Assembly (NCBI GenBank): GCA_012034575.1
Contig: JAAUPF010000035.1
Span: 1 to 45,457 of the forward strand
Origin: Richelia sp. CSU_2_1
Lineage (GTDB): Bacteria > Cyanobacteriota > Cyanobacteriia > Cyanobacteriales > Microcoleaceae
Direction of reading: 5' to 3'
DNA: 45,457 nt
In this document: positions 39,187 to 45,457 of the stretch, piece by piece
Position numbering within the stretch: position 1 is the first letter of the stretch
How the letters are laid out: every line of letters starts with the position of its first letter
The notes under the pieces: model-generated
The model's database searches: none
Seen by the model: the letters and a program-made list of their open reading frames with translations, nothing else
Told to the model about the DNA's origin: nothing
Translations under genes and position numbers: made by a program

Positions 39187-39825
39187 TTACAATACAAGGG
39201 GTTTTACTGCAAAATCTCCGATCGTGCAAGTAAAATTTTGCCGTTCTCGGTCAGTAGCAAAAGCAACAATTACTTCACAAGCAACGGCAACAGTCAGCAT
39301 TACCAAGTTTCTTGCTAGGGGGTAATCGCAAACGTCATCATTTGCAGGCGTTGGAACCCGATAGTGTTCGTTCCAAATTACCTCGGAGTAATCGGCAGCT
39401 AATCCGACATGGAGGCAGGGAACTGCAGCGGCGGCACAACAATCTTTGACAGCTTGTCGCGCCGCACTGTTATCAAAAGTATCGATGACAGCGGCGCTGT
39501 TGGCAAGTAGTTTATCGGCATTTGCCGGTATCAATTCTTTTGAGTGCCCGTCTACCTTGACTCCTAGGGCCCGGTAAAGATTGTTAGCGAGAATTTTGGC
39601 TTTGAATGCGCCGACATCCGATCGATAGTAAGGTTGAGTGGAAAGGTTGCGTTCTTCGATGCGATCGCGATCGATTACTTTTAACTGGCAAAAGCCCGAT
39701 CGAGCTAAACTTTCTGTAATATTCGCACCCAAAGCGCCGGCACCGCAAACTGTTACCGGAAAGTTTTTTAACACCGACATCACTTGAGGATTTCTGTACA
39801 GTTGTTCGTGAAAAAATATGCTCAT
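39187..39825 (-). CDS. ThiF/E1-like adenylating enzyme, single short domain
   Basis: The 212-residue protein is an E1/ThiF Rossmann adenylating domain: nucleotide motif VTVCGAGALGANITESLARSG (about 25-45), acidic turn VIDRDRIEERNLSTQPYYRSDVG, KAKILANNL, and DTFDNSAARQAVKDC. A late cysteine, DDVCDYPLARNL, is at the usual place for a thioester. It lacks zinc-binding CxxC pairs of MoeB/ThiF. It may activate a ubiquitin-like or MoaD-like C-terminus or a non-protein carboxylate; no such partner is in view. The 275-residue gene about 290 bases upstream on the same strand is a possible partner. Confidence 0.85.
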   Translation of the reverse strand: MSIFFHEQLYRNPQVMSVLKNFPVTVCGAGALGANITESLARSGFCQLKVIDRDRIEERNLSTQPYYRSDVGAFKAKILANNLYRALGVKVDGHSKELIPANADKLLANSAAVIDTFDNSAARQAVKDCCAAAAVPCLHVGLAADYSEVIWNEHYRVPTPANDDVCDYPLARNLVMLTVAVACEVIVAFATDRERQNFTCTIGDFAVKPLVL

Positions 39826-39830
39826 TTTAG

Positions 39831-40120
39831 TTGATAGTTGATAGTAGGGGCGAAGCGTAGCGGAGGGGGTGCCAAGAGAGCCCGCCCTAAGCGAGTTAAC
39901 AGTTGAGAGTTAACAGTTGAGAGTTACAGCAGATTGCACCCTTTATGAAGTACACCCGCCTATCGAACAATCCTCACAAGGACACGGCAGTGCCGTGTCC
40001 CTACTCGCGATCTCTGTGTACCTCACTTATATGAAAAGTGCTGTAACAGTTGTCAATTGTCAATTGTCCATTAGCAATTACCAATTACCAATTACCAATT
40101 ACCAATTACCAATTACCTAT
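39831..40120. repeat. Repeat-filled gap: TTGATAG, TTGAGAG/TTAACAG, REP hairpin and CAATTAC arrays
   Basis: The gap between the ThiF gene and the 275-residue gene is nearly all repeats: TTGATAG units (39831-39846), TTAACAG/TTGAGAG units (39896-39928), the palindrome GGACACGGCAGTGCCGTGTCC (39980-40000), then CAATTGT and CAATTAC heptamers (40051-40120). The last array supplies the stop codon of the 275-residue gene. Confidence 0.75.
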
Positions 40121-40940
40121 CTTCAACTACTCCAACTAATGATTGCAAGTCAAAATTTCTGTCAAAGCCGCTGAGACAAATGCCAGCACCGATAACAGTT
40201 AAGTCGCTTTTAGCAATAGCAGAACTGTGATGTTCTCCCGCGCTGCTAGTCCATTCCACCAGCCAATAATCAGCGCGATCGCGAAATTCTCGCAACTCGC
40301 CACCGCCCATTTTTAGCGCCGCCTGCAAGCGCTTTTCATCTCGCATTTTCGGATCGAAATCTGGAATATTTCGGCACACCAATTCGTAAGTCGATCGCAT
40401 TTCCGGCGTCATGCCTTTAAAACGAACTGATTCTGGCAAAATTAACTTTTTCAAAGCAGTTTTCAACTCCTCAGCAGGCAGCGGATCGGCGCGCCTGTCA
40501 ATTTCTTCAAACCACCAAGCATAACCGTCCCATCTAGCAACTATCTGCTCGAATTGCGAACCTTCAGTTACTAAATGAACGGGTACGGGTTTAGCACTTC
40601 CAGTGCGCTGTTTGGCATCCGATTCGTTAACCGGATAAGCCAGCCAAGTTTGCCCTTTCAGCGGGAAAGCTAACAGCAAGCGCACGGGGATTAGCAGTTG
40701 CAAATATTCTGTTAGTTGCGGCAAACTCGGCTCCTCAATTACCGCAGCAATTTTGTCATTTACAGGCTGAAAAATTGCCCATCCTTCAAACTTGCGCGGC
40801 TGCGGTTGAAAAGTATAGATCATTGAGCTAATCCTTGTCCGCACCTTTCCCCCCCGGACGCAGGGAGCCAGGAATTGGGTATCGAGTAGCTGCCCTTCTC
40901 TAACTGCGAGTTGACTGAGGATTTTGCGGATATCTGCCAC
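40113..40940 (-). CDS. Conserved cyanobacterial hypothetical protein, 275 aa
   Basis: I do not recognise a named domain. Visible parts: an N-terminal beta-rich segment with GKVRTRISSMIYTFQPQPRKFEGWAIFQP, a middle with LLIPVRLLLAFPLKGQTWLAYPVN and YAWWFEEIDRRADPLPAEELKTAL, then MTPEMRSTYELVCRN and a final ADYWLVEWTSSAGEHHSSAIAKSDLTVIGAGICLSG. No membrane helix or signal. It precedes the ThiF-like gene on the same strand. The end reads VVEDR-stop at the edge of the CAATTAC array, very like the LEDR-stop at 6405, so the last residues may be repeat-derived. Confidence 0.65.
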   Translation of the reverse strand: MADIRKILSQLAVREGQLLDTQFLAPCVRGGKVRTRISSMIYTFQPQPRKFEGWAIFQPVNDKIAAVIEEPSLPQLTEYLQLLIPVRLLLAFPLKGQTWLAYPVNESDAKQRTGSAKPVPVHLVTEGSQFEQIVARWDGYAWWFEEIDRRADPLPAEELKTALKKLILPESVRFKGMTPEMRSTYELVCRNIPDFDPKMRDEKRLQAALKMGGGELREFRDRADYWLVEWTSSAGEHHSSAIAKSDLTVIGAGICLSGFDRNFDLQSLVGVVEDR

Positions 40941-41021
40941 GGTATTTACCTCCGTAATCTTACTTAATTGTTAGCAAAAATACGTAGAATTTACAGGCAG
41001 TCGCTGCGACGAAAATTATTG

Positions 41022-41050
41022 TTGACAGGCATATAGGTACTGATTTAATA
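41022..41050 (+). promoter_or_regulatory. Sigma-70-type promoter for the DUF4189 gene
   Basis: TTGACA (41022-41027), a 17-base spacer, then TTAATA (41045-41050), about 45 bases before the start codon. The -35 is perfect; the -10 is moderate. Confidence 0.5.
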
Positions 41051-41095
41051 TTAATGAGGTATCTAAAGTTTACTCTGTAGAGACATCAAATAAAT

Positions 41096-41485
41096 ATGTT
41101 GGGCAAGCTTGTTTCCAGGTTGGTTGTAGTAACAGTTTTAACACTTCCCGTAGTTGGATCGTCCCAAATAGCTCGAGCTCAGGACGCCTACGGAGCAACT
41201 GCTTATTCTCCTTCTACTGACGCCACAGGTATTAGTTGGGATCACCCTTCAGAGAGGGCGGCACTAAATGCAGCAATAGCTGCCTGCAACCAAGAAAGCG
41301 GAGGTGCTAACGATTGCGAAGCACTGACATCAAATACTAATAATTGCGGGGCGATAGCGGTAGGTAAAGGAGGCGCTGGTGCTGGCTGGGGCGACGATAA
41401 ATCAGCGGCAGAAGCTCAAGCACTTGCCGGTTGCAGCGAACTAGATGGCGGCAACTGCAAAATTCAGCTTTCAGCGTGCAATTAG
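41096..41485 (+). CDS. Secreted DUF4189 protein
   Basis: The 129-residue protein has a signal peptide (LVSRLVVVTVLTLPVVGSSQIARAQ, likely cleaved after AQA-type site) and the DUF4189 pattern: AYGATAYSPSTDATGISWDHPSERAALNAAIAAC, then a cysteine-rich second half (NDCEALTSNTNNCGAIAVGKGG, LAGCSELDGGNCKIQLSACN). Six cysteines suggest disulfides in the periplasm or outside. DUF4189 has no settled function. It is followed by repeats and a strong terminator. Confidence 0.88.
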   Translation: MLGKLVSRLVVVTVLTLPVVGSSQIARAQDAYGATAYSPSTDATGISWDHPSERAALNAAIAACNQESGGANDCEALTSNTNNCGAIAVGKGGAGAGWGDDKSAAEAQALAGCSELDGGNCKIQLSACN

Positions 41486-41550
41486 TTATTGCAAGTTCAT
41501 CGGAAATAAAACGGAATCGATCGAATTTTACGAGTTGAATGCACAAACGT

Positions 41551-41623
41551 TAAGGTGCGCCCGTAAGCACCCTACATCAGCTTATTTAGCATCAGCATTA
41601 AGGTGCGCCCATAAGCACCCTAC
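41551..41623. repeat. Two copies of a GGTGCGCCC...GCACCCTAC repeat
   Basis: TAAGGTGCGCCCGTAAGCACCCTAC at 41551-41575 and a near-identical copy at 41599-41623. The same hairpin family in GGTGCGCANTGCGCACC form is at 42731, 45011 and 45050. Confidence 0.7.
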
Positions 41624-41654
41624 AGAGTGGATGCGTTCAGAATTTTTATTGTTA

Positions 41655-41703
41655 AATAAAACTCTCAAAAAAACTCGATCGAGCTTGTTTTGAGAGTTTT
41701 ATT
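41655..41703. terminator. Bidirectional intrinsic terminator
   Basis: AATAAAACTCTCAAAA (41655-41670) pairs perfectly over 16 bp with 41688-41703; the loop contains CTCGATCGAG. T-rich ends on both strands fit termination of the DUF4189 transcript and of the convergent 116-residue gene. Confidence 0.8.
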
Positions 41704-41759
41704 TATTAAAAATACTCCCGGTATTTTATAGATGCAGGTACGCCAACTACATCCGGCAA

Positions 41760-42110
41760 TCAAGCCTGTGAATCTCCGATTTCCGAAGGAACGGGATCGG
41801 GTGGGAGCAAACTTTCCAATCTATCTTTAGACCAGTATTCTGTAGGATAGGCAACTGCAATAATATCCGAGAGCCTGATCAGCCACGTAACTTGTCCGTA
41901 AGCATCGCTATTTTCTCCGTGTTCGTTAGGAGGAACTATCACCAAAATTTCTGCGAACTCCCCATGTAAATTAATCGGGATGCCGCCCAAACTGCTATTA
42001 TTTGTTTTAATCCAAACTTTACTGCCTCGATCGAGAGCTTCTTGCAGCCGCTGGAAGAGCAAGCTGGGTTTTTTGACCTGGGACTTTTTGGCTTTCGACT
42101 TTTTTCCCAT
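41760..42110 (-). CDS. Conserved hypothetical protein, 116 aa
   Basis: No named family is recognised. A very basic N-terminus (MGKKSKAKKSQVKKPS) leads into FQRLQEALDRGSKVWIKTNNSSLGGIPINLHGEFAEILVI, a segment that looks like an Sm/SH3-like small beta barrel, followed by VTWLIRLSDIIAVAYPTEYWSKDRLESLLPP. The order basic tail plus small barrel suggests nucleic-acid binding; this is inferred. Confidence 0.65.
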   Translation of the reverse strand: MGKKSKAKKSQVKKPSLLFQRLQEALDRGSKVWIKTNNSSLGGIPINLHGEFAEILVIVPPNEHGENSDAYGQVTWLIRLSDIIAVAYPTEYWSKDRLESLLPPDPVPSEIGDSQA

Positions 42111-42436
42111 AGTTTTAAGAAGTTAAAGTAGTTGTACGGTAAGCGGTACGGTGAGTCGAGATGGGGCGCGATCGCAGCTTGGTAGGGAATTTGGTATCGA
42201 AACGCACTCAAGCAGCGGACACAAGCACAAAAGGCGATCGCCCGGTCGGCACCTTACCACTCTAGTCTATAAGAAATTGCGGCACTGCGATCGTCATAAC
42301 AATTTAGTCATAACAATTTAACAGCCAAATCGGTAAATGAGCCGCGATCGAGTTACCGATTAGCATTCCCCGCATTTATACTGTATCCGAATGCAGTACA
42401 ATCTGCGAAATCTTTACCAACACTTTAAAGAAAACA

Positions 42437-42733
42437 ATGGACTGGCGAAATCTCCTTCATCCAAACCAGAAAAAATCAACAGCTCGATCGACCGCTTCAG
42501 AAACTCAATTGTCTGTAGAATTTTTACTGGGGCTTTTTGCGGCGGGATGGACGCAACAACAGGTGTTAGAGAAATATCCCGCACTCACAGCAGAAAAGTT
42601 ACGCGCTGCTTTAGCTGCTGCAGATCCGCAATTAGTGTCTGCTATTGCCAGTCCAGAATTATTAGAAATTTTAGCAGCAGGAAGCAGGAATGAGGAAGAA
42701 AATTGCTCTAGTTCATACAATAAGAATAAGTAA
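42437..42733 (+). CDS. Small protein with DUF433-like helix-turn-helix, 98 aa
   Basis: The core FLLGLFAAGWTQQQVLEKYPALTAEKLRAALAAA matches the C-terminal part of DUF433-type antitoxin-like proteins, in which a helix-turn-helix ends with YP-x-LT-x-E-x-x-RAAL. Residues 1-25 are polar and the tail EEENCSSSYNKNK looks unstructured. The stop codon is the first TAA of a GGTGCGCA repeat. No PIN-type toxin (usual DUF433 partner) follows, so it may be an orphan. Confidence 0.55.
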   Translation: MDWRNLLHPNQKKSTARSTASETQLSVEFLLGLFAAGWTQQQVLEKYPALTAEKLRAALAAADPQLVSAIASPELLEILAAGSRNEEENCSSSYNKNK

Positions 42734-42754
42734 GGTGCGCAATGCGCACCCTAC
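42731..42754. repeat. GGTGCGCA palindromic repeat supplying a stop codon
   Basis: TAAGGTGCGCAATGCGCACCCTAC; its first three bases are the stop of the 98-residue gene. Confidence 0.7.
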
Positions 42755-42803
42755 GATTTACTACGATTTAACTAGCGATCGCTAATTTATTTTTAGTATG
42801 ATT

Positions 42804-43085
42804 CTATTCATCAAGCTCGATTTTTTTGCAAATTTCATCGACTGTCTGGGGTTGAACAACTTTAGCCTTAGCTCTTTTTAATGCTGTTAATAAACGACTT
42901 GAATTAATCGGCGATCGTAGCAAATAAAGCTTTTCTAACAAACTTTCTAATTCGGTTTCCGAAATCAAAATTGCATTTTGACCCTGAGGTCGAGTAATAA
43001 CTATTACCTCCCCATTTTCCACAGCGCGATCGCAGAGGCGTTCTAAATTTGTTCTAGCTTCAGTGTATGTAATCTTAGCTGACAT
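42804..43085 (-). CDS. Phd/YefM-type antitoxin, orphan
   Basis: The 93-residue protein begins ITYTEARTNLERLCDRAVENGEVIVITRPQGQNAILISETELESLLEKLYLL, a clear YefM/Phd fold with the N-terminal DNA-binding region and EL-x-SL-x-E helix. The extension from about 60 (SPINSSRLLTALKRAKAKVVQPQTVDEICKKIELDE) is the toxin-binding tail. A YoeB/Txe-type toxin should follow on the minus strand, but only a repeat and non-coding DNA lie there. It might act in trans or be the survivor of a lost pair. Confidence 0.88.
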   Translation of the reverse strand: MSAKITYTEARTNLERLCDRAVENGEVIVITRPQGQNAILISETELESLLEKLYLLRSPINSSRLLTALKRAKAKVVQPQTVDEICKKIELDE

Positions 43086-43206
43086 AAAATTATAATCTCA
43101 CTAAAAGATCGGGTGAAGAAATTGCCTGAAGTTATACACGCTCAGTCTTGCATTCAACACCCATCTGACAACCCCTGAATTATGTTTTTAATCTGATATT
43201 CCCTGT

Positions 43207-43260
43207 TAGAAAAAATAGAGCGAGCATTGCCCGCCAGCTTAACTGACGGGCTTTACTCTA
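43207..43260 (-). terminator. Terminator of the TROVE/vWA gene
   Basis: GCCCGCCAG-CTTAA-CTGACGGGC (43229-43251, one mismatch), extended by TAGAG/CTCTA outside, 26 bases past the stop of the minus-strand gene. On that strand a run of six T follows at 43209-43214. Confidence 0.6.
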
Positions 43261-43276
43261 TGCTATCACTAAATTA

Positions 43277-44755
<1,479 letters not shown>

Positions 44756-44790
44756 TTAGATTGTGGGGAATATCCCAAAATCAGTGGGTG

Positions 44791-44911
44791 GCAGTTGTTG
44801 CACGCTTGGCAATGAATTTAGGAGTCACCGCGCAAGTTTGCAAAGCTTTTTTTTATAACCTTAACTGGGTTGGTATGTAAGCTTTACGGATTGGGGCGCG
44901 GCAACAACTGC
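44791..44911. ncRNA. Candidate Y-RNA-like structured sequence next to the Ro60-like gene
   Basis: GCAGTTGTTGC (44791-44801) and GCAACAACTGC (44901-44911) are a perfect 11-bp inverted repeat. After a one-base bulge three more pairs (CGC/GCG) continue the stem. The ~100 bases inside could form a terminal stem with internal loop, the general layout of Y RNAs, which in bacteria are often encoded beside the Ro60-like gene. No sequence match to a known Y RNA is claimed. Confidence 0.25.
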
Positions 44912-44926
44912 TTAAATAGTTGAGAG

Positions 44927-44956
44927 TTGATAGTCGATAGTTGATAGTTGACAGCG
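44927..44956. repeat. Heptamer tandem repeat (TTGATAG/TTGAGAG)n
   Basis: Four units with a 7-bp period in the ~360-bp gap before the 71-residue gene; the rest of this gap is the candidate RNA and the two GGTGCGCA repeats. Confidence 0.7.
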
Positions 44957-45010
44957 TTGTTTCTTAATATTTGACTGCTGTTGTGATTACTTCGCTTCGT
45001 TTGTCAGCTT

Positions 45011-45073
45011 TAAGGTGCGCAGTGCGCACCCTACAAGTAGAGTAGGCTGTAAGGTGCGCACTGCGCACCCTAC
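45011..45073. repeat. Two GGTGCGCA-family palindromic repeats
   Basis: TAAGGTGCGCAGTGCGCACC plus CTAC at 45011-45034 and the same with ACT centre at 45050-45073. They lie right after the 3' end of the minus-strand 71-residue gene. Confidence 0.75.
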
Positions 45074-45076
45074 AAG

Positions 45077-45292
45077 TTAAGAATTTGTCGATCGAACTCG
45101 ATCGCCATCTCGCATTTGCCACAGCAATTTCTGAGCTTCCCAGGCCTTATCTAGCAGTTGCAAGCTGTCATTAATATCCAGAGAATAGCTGTCAGCAAGG
45201 GATGTCTTGACGAAATCAGTCAACTGTTCTTCCAAGTTGTTGCTATCTGATAAATTCTGGGAAATAAACTTTAAAACAAGGGTAGTTTGCAT
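45077..45292 (-). CDS. Small hypothetical protein, 71 aa
   Basis: No recognised family. MQTTLVLKFISQNLSDSNNLEEQLTDFVKTSLADSY followed by a helical stretch SLQLLDKAWEAQKLLWQMRDGDRV. The stop is four bases from a GGTGCGCA repeat. An AGAGG ribosome-type site precedes the ATG at 45292, which supports translation. Confidence 0.5.
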   Translation of the reverse strand: MQTTLVLKFISQNLSDSNNLEEQLTDFVKTSLADSYSLDINDSLQLLDKAWEAQKLLWQMRDGDRVRSTNS

Positions 45293-45401
45293 ACTTGAAC
45301 CTCTGTTATTCTCAATTAACCGTAGGGACGCGGCACTGCCTTTTGTCCTGTTAACTTAACCTCAAACCACGTCACAGATTGCTGTTTAAGCGTTAGATTT
45401 C

Positions 45402-45440
45402 GATCCCCCCTAGCCCCCCTTAAAAAGGGGGGGACCGGAA
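45402..45440. repeat. Inverted copy of the 32147-32180 repeat
   Basis: GATCCCCCCTAGCCCCCCTT then AAAAAGGGGGGGACCGGAA, nearly identical to the reverse complement of the end of the 39-bp array region. The window ends in a similar CCCC stretch. Confidence 0.65.
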
Positions 45441-45457
45441 GTGTTCTTAAAGTCCCC

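Overview
The window looks like chromosomal DNA of a filamentous, non-heterocystous cyanobacterium (Oscillatoriales/Microcoleaceae type). The signs are very frequent GCGATCGC/CGATCG (HIP1-like) words, many heptanucleotide short tandem repeats between genes, a GUN4-fused protein kinase, TPR-tailed Ser/Thr kinases, a plastoquinone-type UbiA and several small cyanobacterial orphan proteins. Housekeeping genes (ispG, mnmE, aspS, selO, ubiA, ppx) are interleaved with defence, toxin-antitoxin, sensory and mobile DNA.

Layout. 1-6.6 kb: ispG, a kinase-GUN4 fusion, a DarT/DarG DNA ADP-ribosylation toxin-antitoxin pair whose antitoxin frame is broken, mnmE and a small antitoxin-like gene. 6.66-7.95 kb: a complete IS copy with 17-bp terminal inverted repeats, a 7-bp target duplication, a structured leader and an internally deleted transposase. 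8-14 kb: a DUF2062 membrane protein, then a tandem pair of kinase-TM-TPR proteins, the first a pseudokinase and the second apparently active. 13.8-19.4 kb: an HNH nuclease remnant with its upstream small gene, selO, and a large Cache-HAMP-PAS-GAF-PAS histidine kinase split by one frameshift. 20-22.9 kb: an orphan peptide-type ABC permease, a Uma2-family protein and a secreted Asn/Pro-rich protein.

22.83-25.69 kb: a compact 2.85-kb integrative element with a 16-bp direct repeat at its borders, inserted in the 3' end of the secreted-protein gene. The displaced original C-terminus can still be read on the far side. It carries a tyrosine recombinase (split by frameshifts), an RHH-like small protein, three copies of a 25-bp palindrome, putative arm sites and a very AT-rich core. 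25.9-29.5 kb: aspS followed at 5 nt by an AAA (OLD/AriA-like) ATPase, which overlaps by 4 nt a TOPRIM-like protein. This is a candidate split-OLD/PARIS-like defence module read from a housekeeping operon and is the best candidate for a little-described system here. 29.7-38.4 kb: a small RHH gene, a Fur-box-controlled flavoprotein, a REC-EAL protein, ubiA, ppx and a DUF924 gene. 38.7-45.4 kb: a peptidoglycan-binding protein, a ThiF/E1-like enzyme with a conserved partner, a DUF4189 protein, small antitoxin-like orphans and a Ro60-like TROVE/vWA protein with a possible structured RNA next to it.

Two cross-cutting points. First, all three frame-broken genes (darG, the histidine kinase, the integrase) are restored by adding single bases to short homopolymers: five -1 events in all, each giving a total length divisible by three. 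That pattern suggests sequencing error as much as gene decay. Second, heptamer repeats and small palindromic repeats sit right against gene borders and in at least three cases supply the stop codon.
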